The notes below the pieces were generated by a model. It was not told where the DNA came from, did not search any database, and saw only the letters and a program-made list of their open reading frames with translations. DNA of 64,000 bases. Source: Mycobacterium mantenii. GTDB lineage: Bacteria > Actinomycetota > Actinomycetes > Mycobacteriales > Mycobacteriaceae. Where the stretch lies: NCBI RefSeq assembly GCF_010731775.1, contig NZ_AP022590.1, positions 4,092,001 to 4,156,000 on the forward strand, given 5' to 3'. This document shows, piece by piece, positions 7,978-16,700 of the stretch; position 1 is the stretch's first letter; the number at the start of each line of letters is the position of its first letter. The translations under genes were made by a program, and so were the position numbers.

Positions 7978-9135
7978 CTACTTGCCGTAGCTAGGCCGCC
8001 CAAGCCCCAGCTCGTGCTGGGCGATCATGTTGCGAAACACCTCCATGGTGCCGCCGTAGATGCCGGCGGGAACCCCGTGCCGGAAGATGAATTCCATCGC
8101 GCCGTCGTCGGCGGAACCCGGTGTTTCGGTGGGCAACGCGGATGCGGCTCCCAGGATGTCCATCAATTCCGGTGAGACGTCACGCATTGTCTGGATGATC
8201 GCGACGCGCCCGTACATGCCGGGAGTCGACAGCGCCGCCTCGATGCGGGCCATGCTGCGCCCCAGCCGGTATTTCACCGAGTCGTCGTCGAGCCCCGCTA
8301 CGCGTGCCGCGACCCCGTCGGCCGCCTCGGCCATCAGGTGGCCATGCTCGGACAGCATCGAAATATTCTGCAGGCCATGGTCTGCCGGGTCGGCGATGCC
8401 ATGTTCGGCATCGAGGGCGAACCGCATCACCGTCCAGCCGCCGTTGACCTCGCCGATCCGGTAGAGGTCATCGACCCGGACGTCGCTGTAGTAGACGATG
8501 TTGGTGCGGTCGCCGTCGACCGTGCGGATGCCCTGGATCTCGATCCCGGGTGTATTCAGCGGTACCAGGAACATGGTCAGGTTCTTGTGTTTCGGGCCCT
8601 GGGGATCGGTGTTGGTAAGCAGGAATACATATTTGGCATTCTGCGCGTTCGAGGTAAACATCTTGGAGCCGTTGATGACCCAACTCGATCCATCCGCCTC
8701 GCGCACCGCGCGGGTCTTGCAGGTGGCCACGTCCGAGCCGCCCTCGGGCTCGGTGTATCCCAGACACAGCCGGGTCTCGCCGGACAGCACGCCGGGCAGC
8801 AACGACTCGACGAGTTCGGGAGCCCCGAACTGCTGCACCAGGCGCGCGACGACCGCGGTGGTGCCCCAGTGGAACCACGGCGTATGGGCGCGGCCGATTT
8901 CGAGGTGAAAGATTCGCCGGCGCACCGGGTCGAATCCCCCTTCGGACTCCAGCTGCCAGTCCGATGTCAGATACCCCGCTTCGCCCAGCGCCAAATGCAC
9001 CGGCTCGCTGAAGTTTTCGCCAGTCTCGCGATCGCGGCGGCGCACCTCGTCCGTGACGTGTTCGGCGAGGAAGGCCCGGGTCTCATCGAAGAATTTCTGA
9101 TCCTCGGGCGAAAGTTCGACGCGAGAGAAGTCCAT
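7978..9135 (-). CDS. Acyl-CoA dehydrogenase
   Basis: A 385-residue flavoprotein of the acyl-CoA dehydrogenase superfamily, which introduces an alpha,beta double bond into an acyl-CoA. The N-terminal domain has FDETRAFLAEHV. The mid-domain has the FAD signature LCLGYTEPEGGSDVATCKTRA and WVINGSKMFTSNA. The C-terminal helix domain ends MEVFRNMIAQHELGL. I see no Glu in the classic FadE catalytic position, as is common in the heteromeric ACADs used for steroids, but no partner gene is adjacent. The ATG (9133-9135) overlaps the LLM stop (TGATG). Confidence 0.9.
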   Translation of the reverse strand: MDFSRVELSPEDQKFFDETRAFLAEHVTDEVRRRDRETGENFSEPVHLALGEAGYLTSDWQLESEGGFDPVRRRIFHLEIGRAHTPWFHWGTTAVVARLVQQFGAPELVESLLPGVLSGETRLCLGYTEPEGGSDVATCKTRAVREADGSSWVINGSKMFTSNAQNAKYVFLLTNTDPQGPKHKNLTMFLVPLNTPGIEIQGIRTVDGDRTNIVYYSDVRVDDLYRIGEVNGGWTVMRFALDAEHGIADPADHGLQNISMLSEHGHLMAEAADGVAARVAGLDDDSVKYRLGRSMARIEAALSTPGMYGRVAIIQTMRDVSPELMDILGAASALPTETPGSADDGAMEFIFRHGVPAGIYGGTMEVFRNMIAQHELGLGRPSYGK

Positions 9136-10055
9136 CAGGCCGCGTCGATCACCAGGGTGCGGAACCGGTCGAGGGTCTCCAGCGCGTGCGTCATGCTGTC
9201 GCCGGGCAGGTGGATGCTGACCCACGTCACGCCCAGCTTCGTTAGCTTGTCCAGGCCGTCGAGGTAGGCGTCGGCGTTGAAGTCGTCATTCCCGGGGCTG
9301 CCGCCCTCGAAGTTGGTGAAAGTGATGTCGATCGCCGACCAATCCCGCTGCGCGGCATCGCATCTACGCCGCAGGTCGTCGATGCCATCGGCGAGCTTCT
9401 GCATGGAGTCGATGACGGCCGTGCCCGCGGTCTGGGCCAACTGCGGCGGCGCGGGGAACGGGCACCACCCGTCGCCGTACTGGGCCACCCGCTGCCGCGA
9501 TGACGACGTGTTGCCGCCGATCCAGATCGGCGGATGCGGATCGCTCACGGGCCGGGGATGTGCGGTGATGCCCCGCGCGCTGAAATGCTTTCCCTCAAAG
9601 GAGATGTCGTCACCGGTCCAGATGGCCCGGATCACCTGTAGGGATTCCTCGAACAGCTCGGCGCGCTCGTCGTAGCTGACGCCCAGTGCCGCAAATTCGC
9701 GCTTGAGGTAGCCCACGCCCACCGCGAGCGTGAATCGGCCACCGGAGAGCAGGTCCAGGGTGGCGCCGGACTTGGCCACCACGAACGGGTTTCGATAGGG
9801 CAGCACCACGATGTTCGGGATCAGCCGCAGCGTTGACGTGGTGGCGGCCGCGAAACCCAGTGCGACGAAAGGATCTAACGCATCGTGCCCACCGGCCTCC
9901 AGCCATCGCTGCGAGGGGGCCGGGTGATCGGTGAAGCCGAAGCCGTGGATCCCGGCCGCTTCCGTCGCGGCGGCCACCTTGCCGATGCCGTCCCCGCTCA
10001 CCAGCTCCGGGTTGTAGGGATGGCTGTGCATCGGGTGGGTGATGGTGAACCGCAT
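9135..10055 (-). CDS. LLM-class flavin/F420-dependent oxidoreductase
   Basis: A 306-residue luciferase-like TIM-barrel protein. Typical elements are FGFTDHPAPSQRW, TLRLIPNIVVLPYRNPFVVAKSGATLDLLSGGRFTLAVGVGYLKREFAALG, and HPPIWIGGNTSSSRQRVAQYGDGWCPF. Mycobacterial members of this TIGR03619-like group are usually F420-dependent, although FMN cannot be excluded. It sits between the TesB thioesterase (15 bp upstream) and the acyl-CoA dehydrogenase (1-bp overlap). A role in reducing or oxidising an intermediate of the same acyl-CoA pathway is likely. Confidence 0.88.
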   Translation of the reverse strand: MRFTITHPMHSHPYNPELVSGDGIGKVAAATEAAGIHGFGFTDHPAPSQRWLEAGGHDALDPFVALGFAAATTSTLRLIPNIVVLPYRNPFVVAKSGATLDLLSGGRFTLAVGVGYLKREFAALGVSYDERAELFEESLQVIRAIWTGDDISFEGKHFSARGITAHPRPVSDPHPPIWIGGNTSSSRQRVAQYGDGWCPFPAPPQLAQTAGTAVIDSMQKLADGIDDLRRRCDAAQRDWSAIDITFTNFEGGSPGNDDFNADAYLDGLDKLTKLGVTWVSIHLPGDSMTHALETLDRFRTLVIDAA

Positions 10056-10070
10056 CGCTGCCTCCGGCGT

Positions 10071-10952
10071 TTAGAACCGTGCGCGCGAGTCGATCGCGGT
10101 GTCGCTGGTGCGCAGCGGCCGGATCAGCGCCTCCTGCGCGAACGAGGCCAGCAGCTCACCCTCTTCCGAGTGCACGGTGCCGCGCACATACGACATGCCC
10201 GCGCCGACCTGGGTGCTCTCGTGGGTGTAGAGCAGCCACCCCGTCCAGTCCACCGGTTCGTGGAACGCCACGGAGATGCTCATGGGTGCGGTGGACACGG
10301 TCAGGTGCGCCTGGGCGGTGCCGATGCCCTCGTGCGCCCGCATCGTGGTGGAGATTCCGAGATGGCCGGTGAAGTACGCCAGCAGCGCCTTGGCCAACTC
10401 GTCGCGGGTCGGGATCGGGTCGTAGTGCAGCCACGCGTAGAGCTCCGGCGGGCCGACCTCGTCGGGGCTGTTGACGTCGACGACGTCGACCAGGCGCAGC
10501 TCGCGGCCGACCATCGGCATCGGTGAGTGGTGCGCGTCGGCCGGGGCGGCCACCTGCGGACGTGGCAGATGGTGACGGATGACGTCGTCGGTCGGGACGT
10601 CGGCCAGCACCGTAATGCTCAGGCAGCGCCGGCCGTTCTGGTGCACGGCGACCACGGCGGTGGCGGTGGAGCGGCCTTCGGATACGACGTCGAGAACCAG
10701 TTCGATGGGCGGGCCGACGGTGACGGCGCGCGAGAAGACCGCGTGCGCCGAGCGCACCGACTTGTCCGGGAACCGCTTGGCCACGGCGACGATCGCCTGC
10801 GCGAGCACCTGGGTGCCCTCTACCACCTGGCGTTCGTCGCCCACCGCGATGCCGGTCTCACCGGTGAAACGGTCTTGCCCGTCTTCCTGCACGTCGAACA
10901 GATCCAGCAGGCCCTGCACCGTCCACTCAGTCTGCTCAGATTCCGTGGTCAA
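10071..10952 (-). CDS. TesB-like acyl-CoA thioesterase (double hot-dog)
   Basis: A 293-residue acyl-CoA thioesterase II relative with two hot-dog repeats. The first repeat has FTGETGIAVGDERQVVEGTQVLAQAIVAVA and RSAHAVFSRAV; the second has LAYFTGHLGISTTMRAHEG, ISVAFHEPVDWTGWLLYTHES and GMSYVRGTVHSEEGELLAS, matching the TesB C-terminal domain. It would hydrolyse acyl-CoA to free CoA during catabolism. The start is TTG at 10952 with GGTGGAG just upstream. Motif copy B lies 40 bp before the start, in the gap shared with the divergent SRPBCC gene. Confidence 0.85.
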   Translation of the reverse strand: MTTESEQTEWTVQGLLDLFDVQEDGQDRFTGETGIAVGDERQVVEGTQVLAQAIVAVAKRFPDKSVRSAHAVFSRAVTVGPPIELVLDVVSEGRSTATAVVAVHQNGRRCLSITVLADVPTDDVIRHHLPRPQVAAPADAHHSPMPMVGRELRLVDVVDVNSPDEVGPPELYAWLHYDPIPTRDELAKALLAYFTGHLGISTTMRAHEGIGTAQAHLTVSTAPMSISVAFHEPVDWTGWLLYTHESTQVGAGMSYVRGTVHSEEGELLASFAQEALIRPLRTSDTAIDSRARF

Positions 10953-10991
10953 TCCACTCCACCTCTCGCGCTCGCGGCTCAGCGCTCAGCG

Positions 10992-11017
10992 TGACACTTT
11001 GAGTAGGATTTGTAAAG
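10992..11017. promoter_or_regulatory. Regulatory motif copy B (TGACACTT-N9-TTTGTAAAG)
   Basis: A 26-bp element identical at all fixed positions to copies A and C. It lies in the 131-bp divergent gap between the TesB operon (start 10952) and the SRPBCC/SMP-30/thioesterase/tetR genes (start 11084). It could control both directions. Confidence 0.62.
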
Positions 11018-11083
11018 CTTGGCTAACAAGACGGCGGCCCGGCAGGTCCGTCGGACAGCGGGACGCTAAGGGAGACAACACCA

Positions 11084-11568
11084 TTGGGTATCGTGACTAC
11101 CACCTCAGAGACCGCGTTCACCCAGTCCGCCGAGACGGTGTACGACTTCGTCACCAATCCGCAAAACTGGACGAAGACCTACCCCGGCAGCGCGCACATC
11201 GGCAAATTGCCGGAGCTCCCGCTCAAGGCGGTGACACTTGGGAGGAAGCCGGGCCCGACGGCAAGCGGATCTTCAGCTGGCAGTTGGCCGCCGCCGTGCG
11301 CCCAACACTGTTCGTGTTCACCTCGATCGGGCGCCTGGGCCATGATCGCGACGGCGGTATTTTTCAAGGCGGAATGGAGGGCCGCATTACGGTCTCCTAC
11401 CACTTCACCCGGCCCGGGCAGGGCGTCACGCTGTTCTCCCGGACCATGACGATCGAGGCGTACAAACACGCCCCGCTGACCGATCAGCTCATCGCCTCGG
11501 CCAACCCGGCCAACATCGACGCGTACCACGAGGCCGTAGCGCGGGAACTCGCCCGATCGGCAGATTGA
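11084..11568 (+). pseudogene. SRPBCC (START-like) protein with a one-base frameshift
   Basis: The gene begins at a TTG (11084) behind AAGGGAGA and encodes a polyketide-cyclase/START-like lipid-binding domain (TTTSETAFTQSAETVYDFVTNPQNW...). Around 11225-11232 the frame breaks. The first frame reads LPLKAVTLGRK, but the family sequence clearly continues in another frame as GDTWEEAGPDGKRIFSWQL through to the stop at 11568 (about 160 codons in all). One G missing from the run GCGGTGAC would explain the shift. Either the gene is inactive in this strain or this is a sequencing error. The neighbouring SMP-30 and thioesterase genes are intact. Confidence 0.7.
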
Positions 11569-11587
11569 CACCGGTACCCGCGGTGCA

Positions 11588-11613
11588 TGACACTTTTTCG
11601 GTGTTTTGTAAAG
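11588..11613. promoter_or_regulatory. Regulatory motif copy C (TGACACTT-N9-TTTGTAAAG)
   Basis: A third full match to the 26-bp motif, in the 70-bp gap between the SRPBCC gene and the SMP-30 gene (start 11639). A copy inside what otherwise looks like a same-strand operon suggests a separate promoter for the SMP-30 group. Confidence 0.6.
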
Positions 11614-11638
11614 CGGACCGATTTGCCGGAGTGCGAGG

Positions 11639-12466
11639 ATGATTCCCGAGCCGCTGGCCAACGGGTTCTGCTTCGGCGAGGGCCCGCGCTGGTTCGAGGG
11701 CCTGCTGTGGTTCTCCGACATGCTGGGCGAAGCGGTCCACACCGCGACCATGGGCGGCTCGCTGACCACGCTGCCGCTGCCCGGGCACTCGCCGTCGGGG
11801 CTGGGCTTCCGTCCCGACGGGTCGCTGCTGATCGCCTCGACCGAGGACCGGCAGGTGCTGCGCTATGACGGCGAAACCGTGGTCACCATCGCCGATCTCA
11901 CCGACCTGGCGCCGGCCAACCTCGGCGACATGGTCGTCGACGACGCGGGCCGCGCCTACATCGGGTGCCAGGCGCTGCGCGGCGGCGTCATCATTCGTCT
12001 CGATCCCGACGACCGTGCGACCAGGGCCACTATCGTGGCCCGAGACCTCGACTTCCCCAATGGCATGGCGATCACACCGGATCGCACGACGCTGATCGTC
12101 GCCGAATCGACGGGCCGGCGGCTGACCGCGTTTTCCATCGGCGACGACGGCGGGCTGTCCGATCGCCGGGTGTTCGCCGACGGCCTGGACGGGCCGCCCG
12201 ACGGCATCGCCCTGGACGCCGAGGGTGGGGTGTGGGTGTCGATGACCCTGGCCCATCAGTTCGAGCGGATCGTGGCGGGCGGCACGGTGACCGACCGCAT
12301 TGACATGGGCGACCGGGTCGCCATCGCCTGCGCCCTGGGCGGTCCGCAGCGGCGCACGCTGTTTCTGTTGTCGAGCACGGAGGCCTATCCTCAACGCCTG
12401 GTCGGCACCCGGCTTTCCCGGCTGGATGTCGTCACAGTGACCACTCCCGGCGCCGGCCTGCCCTGA
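11639..12466 (+). CDS. SMP-30/gluconolactonase/LRE family hydrolase
   Basis: A 275-residue six-bladed beta-propeller of the SMP-30 family, a calcium/zinc-dependent lactonase fold. Family elements in order are FGEGPRWFEGLLWFSDM (metal-binding Glu in EGP), PSGLGFRPDGSLLIAS, NLGDMVVDDAGRAYIG, DFPNGMAITPD (Asn) and DGPPDGIALDAEGGVWV (Asp). Together they supply the usual E-N-N/D metal ligands. It could open a lactone formed after P450 or Baeyer-Villiger-type oxidation. It is flanked by motif copy C and the hot-dog thioesterase gene, 15 bp downstream. Confidence 0.85.
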   Translation: MIPEPLANGFCFGEGPRWFEGLLWFSDMLGEAVHTATMGGSLTTLPLPGHSPSGLGFRPDGSLLIASTEDRQVLRYDGETVVTIADLTDLAPANLGDMVVDDAGRAYIGCQALRGGVIIRLDPDDRATRATIVARDLDFPNGMAITPDRTTLIVAESTGRRLTAFSIGDDGGLSDRRVFADGLDGPPDGIALDAEGGVWVSMTLAHQFERIVAGGTVTDRIDMGDRVAIACALGGPQRRTLFLLSSTEAYPQRLVGTRLSRLDVVTVTTPGAGLP

Positions 12467-12481
12467 CCCGAGAGGTTGACG

Positions 12482-13312
12482 ATGACCGACGCCTACTACG
12501 AGCTGATCGATCCGGCCGGCGACGACGCCGCGATGGGCGAGAAGTTCCGGGCGACCGATCTCGCGCGCGGCACCTGGTCGGCGGCCATCCAGCACGGCGG
12601 TCCGGTGTCGGCGCTGCTGGTCCGGGCGCTGGAGCGGTGCGAACAGCGCGACGACACCCGCCTGTCCCGGGTCGTCATCGACTTGTTGGGCGGGGTGCCG
12701 GCCGAGGGCGATCTGTGGGTGCGCTCGGAGGTGCAGCGCCCGGGCAAGCAGATCGAACTGCTCAGCGCCGAGATGCTGTCCCCCGGACCCGACGGCACTC
12801 CGCGACCGGTCGCGCGCGCCACCGGATGGCGCTTGCAGCACCAGGACACGCAGACCCTGGCGCACGCCGCGGCGCCACTGCCGGGGCCCCGGGCCGAGGC
12901 CTTCAACCGCAACCTGAAGGCACGGGACTGGGACCGCAACTACGTGCACAGCCTTCAGTGGCTGTGGCTGACCGAGCCGCTGAGCGAGGGCCCGGGCGAA
13001 TCCTGGATCAACCCGACCGTCGACCTGGTCAACGGCGAGTCCATGACGCAGCTGGAACGGCTGTTCGCGGTGGCCGACTGCGCCAACGGCATCGGCAGCA
13101 AGCTGGACATCACCAAGTGGACGTTCCTCAACACCGACCTGGCCGTGCACGTGTTTCGTGTTCCCGACGGCGACTGGATCGGCATTCGTGCGGAAACCAG
13201 CTACGGGCCGGACGGCATCGGGACGACGATCGGCACGCTGTTCGACGAGCAGGGCGCGGTCGGCGCCATCCAGCAGTCGGTACTGGTGCGGCGGCGCCCT
13301 CCTCGGGCCTAA
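12482..13312 (+). CDS. Thioesterase-like hot-dog family protein
   Basis: A 276-residue TesB-like/4HBT_3 double hot-dog protein. N-terminal features are GTWSAAIQHGGPVSALLVRALE and RLSRVVIDLLGGVPAEGDLWVRSEVQRPGKQIELLSAEM. The C-terminal repeat contains NTDLAVHVFRVPDGDWIGIRAETSYGPDGIGTTIGTLFDEQG. Such proteins hydrolyse or bind acyl-CoAs. I chose the ATG at 12482 because GAGAGG lies six bases upstream. It lies between the SMP-30 gene and the tetR gene and is probably under the same control. Confidence 0.78.
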   Translation: MTDAYYELIDPAGDDAAMGEKFRATDLARGTWSAAIQHGGPVSALLVRALERCEQRDDTRLSRVVIDLLGGVPAEGDLWVRSEVQRPGKQIELLSAEMLSPGPDGTPRPVARATGWRLQHQDTQTLAHAAAPLPGPRAEAFNRNLKARDWDRNYVHSLQWLWLTEPLSEGPGESWINPTVDLVNGESMTQLERLFAVADCANGIGSKLDITKWTFLNTDLAVHVFRVPDGDWIGIRAETSYGPDGIGTTIGTLFDEQGAVGAIQQSVLVRRRPPRA

Positions 13313-13330
13313 CGTGGGAGCGAATGACCA

Positions 13331-13356
13331 TGACACCTCGGCGATACTTCGAAAAG
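13331..13356. promoter_or_regulatory. Regulatory motif copy D, next to the tetR start
   Basis: A variant, TGACACCT-N9-TTCGAAAAG, with the same length and spacing as copies A-C. It ends eight bases before the tetR ATG at 13365, where binding would block transcription or translation. This is the copy that most directly links the motif to the TetR protein, through autoregulation. Confidence 0.55.
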
Positions 13357-13364
13357 CTTGACTC

Positions 13365-13910
13365 ATGAGCCACCCGGTCCGGGCGACGACGATCGCCGAC
13401 ACCGACACCTCGACCCGTCAGCGGATTCTGGCGGCCACCGCCGAGGTGCTGGGCCGAAACGGCAAGACCAAGCTCAGCCTGTCCGACGTCGCCACCCAGG
13501 CGGGCGTCTCCCGGCCGACGCTGTATCGCTGGTTTGCGTCCAAAGAGGAGTTGCTGTCGGCGTTTTCGAGCTATGAGCGTCAGATCTTCGAAAGCGGTCT
13601 GGTGAAGGCCACCGCCGGCCTCAAGGGCGTGGACAAGCTCGACGCCGTGCTGCGGTTCATCGTCGAATACCAGCATTCGTACTCCGGTGTGCGCATGGTC
13701 GACGTCGAGCCCGAGCACACCATCGCCCAGTTCTCCTGGGTCATCCCGCAGATGCGCGAGGGCCTGCAGCGCCACCTGCCCGGGCCCAACGCCGCGGTCA
13801 AGGCCGCGACGGTGATCCGGATTGCGATATCGCACTACATCGTGCCAAGCGACGACGCCGAGCAGTTCCTGGCGCAGCTGCGGCACGCCGTCGGGATCAG
13901 GGGCAGCTAG
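13365..13910 (+). CDS. TetR-family regulator, candidate controller of the catabolic island
   Basis: A 181-residue TetR-type repressor. The N-terminal DNA-binding domain is clear: RQRILAATAEVLGRNGKTKLS leads into the helix-turn-helix LSDVATQAGVSRPTLYRWFASKEELLSAF. The C-terminal ligand domain is variable, with no recognised binding residues. It lies 52 bp after the thioesterase gene, with motif copy D immediately upstream. The simplest reading is that it represses itself and the genes preceded by copies A, B, C and E, and is released by a pathway intermediate, perhaps an acyl-CoA. That link is inference. Confidence 0.85.
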   Translation: MSHPVRATTIADTDTSTRQRILAATAEVLGRNGKTKLSLSDVATQAGVSRPTLYRWFASKEELLSAFSSYERQIFESGLVKATAGLKGVDKLDAVLRFIVEYQHSYSGVRMVDVEPEHTIAQFSWVIPQMREGLQRHLPGPNAAVKAATVIRIAISHYIVPSDDAEQFLAQLRHAVGIRGS

Positions 13911-13938
13911 TCGAACCTGCGGAAGTCACGGCTGGACC

Positions 13939-15039
13939 TCACCCGCGGCGTCGGCGGCTAGTTCGGCGGTCGTGACCCGGGTCGCGGTGAGCCTCGGTCC
14001 AGGCGGCCAGGAACTTGCCCGCCGCGGCCTCGCCATCGGCGAACAGCTTGTCGCGCTGGTCGGTCGTCAGCCCGAAATCGGTGCTGGCGATGCCCATCGT
14101 GTCCACAAACACCGTCCGGGCGCCGACGCCCTCATCGGCCAGCGGGTAGCGGTTCCACTCGCCCATGGCCGTGTGCGCGATCGAGACGACCTCGCGGAGA
14201 TCGCCCTGCACCGGCACGTCCGGGGTGTTCAGCGCCGGCCGCGACGAGAGCTTGATACCGAACGTCGGCCACCGGTTAGGCCGGCCGTCGGTCCGGTCGA
14301 AGACGGTCACCGGGAAGTTCTGCAGCAGCCCGCCGTCGACCCAGGTGCAGGCGCCCAGGACCGTCTTCTGTTCAAAGGGCTGGAAGAAGAACGGGATCGA
14401 CATCGACGCGCGGACTGCGTCCACGATCGGATAGCTGTCGATGACCTCGATCTGCCGGGCCGGATCACCCTGATCCTTGCTGCTCAGCAGGTAATAGGGC
14501 AGGTCCCAGGGCAGCCGGACCAGGGCGCCGCGCGTCAGGTCCGAGGTGTGGGTGACCAGCCGGTAGCGCTGGTACGGGGCCAGGGCGGTGCCGGCGTCCC
14601 TGGTGATCTTGAGGTCGGCGAAAGTGCGGATGCCCAGCGGCTCCAGCTTCGAGGTCAGCCACTCTTGGACGTAGGAACTGGCGTACAGGCCCTGGTGGCT
14701 CACCAGCGCGGTGGCGTTCCCGATCAGGCCCAGGTGCTTCTCGGCCCAGGTCTTCTGCATGAACTGGGTGTAGTCCAGCTCGGCCATATCCGTCTGTAGC
14801 TGGGTAAGCGGGACGCTCCTGACCTGATATGCGGCGATAAGGGCGGCCGCAATGGCGCCGGCCGACGTGCCGCCGATCCGGGGAAAGACAAAGCCCGCGT
14901 TATGCAGGGTCAGGACGGCCCCGGCCAGGGCGATCCCCTTGACTCCCCCGCCCTCGAGAACAAGATCCGCGCCCGAGCCGGCCAGCGCTTGCTCTTCCAG
15001 TGTCATGCCCTGACCCGCCTGACCGCCCGCAGTTGTCAT
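13939..15039 (-). CDS. Patatin-like phospholipase/acyl hydrolase
   Basis: A 366-residue patatin-fold hydrolase. The oxyanion loop is EGGGVKGIALAG (about 30-41), the nucleophile is the Ser in GGTSAG (about 57-62), and the catalytic Asp lies in VDGGLLQNFP, giving the Ser-Asp dyad. There is no signal peptide. It would release fatty acids from phospholipids or other lipid esters. It converges on the tetR gene 28 bp away and does not carry the 26-bp motif, so it may not belong to the island regulon. Confidence 0.88.
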   Translation of the reverse strand: MTTAGGQAGQGMTLEEQALAGSGADLVLEGGGVKGIALAGAVLTLHNAGFVFPRIGGTSAGAIAAALIAAYQVRSVPLTQLQTDMAELDYTQFMQKTWAEKHLGLIGNATALVSHQGLYASSYVQEWLTSKLEPLGIRTFADLKITRDAGTALAPYQRYRLVTHTSDLTRGALVRLPWDLPYYLLSSKDQGDPARQIEVIDSYPIVDAVRASMSIPFFFQPFEQKTVLGACTWVDGGLLQNFPVTVFDRTDGRPNRWPTFGIKLSSRPALNTPDVPVQGDLREVVSIAHTAMGEWNRYPLADEGVGARTVFVDTMGIASTDFGLTTDQRDKLFADGEAAAGKFLAAWTEAHRDPGHDRRTSRRRRG

Positions 15040-15195
15040 TCCTGCCTCCGCGAACTCCCGATAACCCGTGAAGATATGGCCTAAGTACAGGCCGCAGGTC
15101 CGCCCGCTGTCCAGCGAATGCCGCTTTTCGGCGCGGGTGAGGGTGCTGGCAATGCTCCAACGCGAAAGAGAGCCCAGTTCTGTCCGCTAACCGCG

Positions 15196-15218
15196 ACAGC
15201 TACAGCTACAGCTACAGC
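15196..15218. repeat. Hexanucleotide tandem repeat (ACAGCT)
   Basis: Three full copies plus five bases of ACAGCT in the 299-bp gap (15040-15338) between the patatin gene and the FAD-oxidase stop. Such short tandem repeats can slip in copy number. I see no gene, clear promoter or terminator elsewhere in this gap. Confidence 0.75.
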
Positions 15219-15338
15219 GATGGCCCAACGGTGACCGTGTCAGTGGGGCAGCCCCTGGGCCAGCCTGAATCAAGGACCACAGCAGTTTCGGCGTACACCA
15301 GCCGGGCAGCGTGTACCTTCTTCCGGTCTGATGCTCGC

Positions 15339-16679
15339 CTAATCGAAAAGTACCGCGGCATTGAGGAATCCAGTCGGATCCAGCGCGGCTTTGACCGTGC
15401 GCATCGCGGCGATGTCCGCGGCCTCGCGGGACATACCGAGGTAGGGCCGCTTGCGGCTGCCGATGCCGTGTTCGGAACTGACGTTGCCCCCGCAGCGTGC
15501 GATGAGGTCCATCATCGGCTCATACAGCGCCCGCTCCCGGTCGGCCGGGCAGCGCAACACGTTCAGGTGCAGGTTGCCCTCGCCGATGTGGCCGAACAGC
15601 ACCGGCAGCGCGTCGGGTGCATGGTTGTGCACCAAATCGACTGCGTGCCTTTCGAATTCGACGATCGACGACAGCGGCAACGAGACGTCGAACTTCAGCG
15701 GCGGCCCGTACACGCCGAGCACCTCGACCAGTGATTCGCGGACCTGCCACAACCGTTGCTGCGCAACAGGATCCACACCGACCGCGGGTTCGCCACACAT
15801 CGACACGCCGTCGAGCAGCTCGGCGAGTCGCTCGGTCTGGTCGTGATCGGCCGCCAGTTCGACCAACAGCAGCCAATCGCCGTTGACCGGTGAACCGACT
15901 CCGCGGTGCTCGCCGGTCAGCGCGGCGGCGCGGGCGTCGATCAGTTCCAGGGCCGCGATGCCGTCGACGTCGCGGAACAGCCGGCCGGCCTCCACCAGCG
16001 CCTCGAGGTCGGCGAACCCGCAGATCGCCGTCACCCGGTGCGACGGGGTGGGGTGCAGCCGCAGGTCCAGCTCGGTGATGACGCCCAGCGTGCCCTCAGC
16101 GCCCACGAACAACGCCGGCAGGTCGTAGCCGGTGTTGTCCCGGCGCACCCGGCTGTGCCGGCGCAGCAGTGTGCCGTCGGGCAGCGCCACCTGCACGCCC
16201 ACCACCTGCTCGCCCATGTTGCCGTAGCGGACCGTGCGCAGGCCGCCGGCGTTCGTCGACGCCATCCCGCCGACCGTCGCGGTGTCGCGGGCCGCCAGAT
16301 CCACGCCGAACACCAAACCGGCCGCGCCCGCGGCCCGTTGCACCGCGGCCAGGGTGGCCCCGGCGCCGGCCTGGATGCGGCGTTCGACGGAGTCGACGTC
16401 ACCGATGGCGTGCAGCCGCTCGGTGGACAACAACACGTCGTCGTGCTCGGGAACGGTGCCGGCCACCAGCGAGGTGCGGCCGCCCTGCACCGTCACGTGC
16501 GCCCCGGCGTCGCGGCACACCCGCAGCACCTCGGCGACTTGCTCGGCCGTACCCGGCCGCACCAGCGCGCTCGCCTTGCCCCGGTACCGGCCGGTGTGGT
16601 CGACGCTGCGCGCCGCCAGCACATCGGGATCGGTGACGACGTGGTTCGATCCGACCAGGCCCGCCAGGCTGCGCAGCAT
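15339..16679 (-). CDS. FAD-linked oxidoreductase (D-lactate/2-hydroxyacid dehydrogenase type)
   Basis: A 446-residue VAO/PCMH-family flavoprotein. The FAD-binding half has ALVRPGTAEQVAEVLRVCRDAG, VTVQGGRTSLVAG and AARDTATVGGMASTNAGG. The C-terminal half ends with FGHIGEGNLHLNVL and GNVSSEHGIGSRKRPYL, the standard FAD-oxidase_C motifs whose histidines bind metal and substrate in GlcD/D-lactate dehydrogenases. Expected reaction: oxidation of a D-2-hydroxy acid to the 2-oxo acid. It corresponds by order to M. tuberculosis Rv0161. It lies 21 bp downstream of the SDR gene on the same strand. Confidence 0.87.
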   Translation of the reverse strand: MLRSLAGLVGSNHVVTDPDVLAARSVDHTGRYRGKASALVRPGTAEQVAEVLRVCRDAGAHVTVQGGRTSLVAGTVPEHDDVLLSTERLHAIGDVDSVERRIQAGAGATLAAVQRAAGAAGLVFGVDLAARDTATVGGMASTNAGGLRTVRYGNMGEQVVGVQVALPDGTLLRRHSRVRRDNTGYDLPALFVGAEGTLGVITELDLRLHPTPSHRVTAICGFADLEALVEAGRLFRDVDGIAALELIDARAAALTGEHRGVGSPVNGDWLLLVELAADHDQTERLAELLDGVSMCGEPAVGVDPVAQQRLWQVRESLVEVLGVYGPPLKFDVSLPLSSIVEFERHAVDLVHNHAPDALPVLFGHIGEGNLHLNVLRCPADRERALYEPMMDLIARCGGNVSSEHGIGSRKRPYLGMSREAADIAAMRTVKAALDPTGFLNAAVLFD

Positions 16680-16700
16680 GCTCGCGGTTATAGCACCGCC

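Noticed and set aside
11489..13408. Long minus-strand open frame (639 codons) across SMP-30, thioesterase and the tetR start
   Set aside because: It is a GC-rich antisense shadow. The plus-strand genes have clear family motifs, and this frame is rich in Arg/Gly/Gln/Asp without domains.
15040..15338. A gene in the 299-bp gap before the patatin gene
   Set aside because: Only a hexamer repeat is present. No frame has a ribosome site and a plausible protein.
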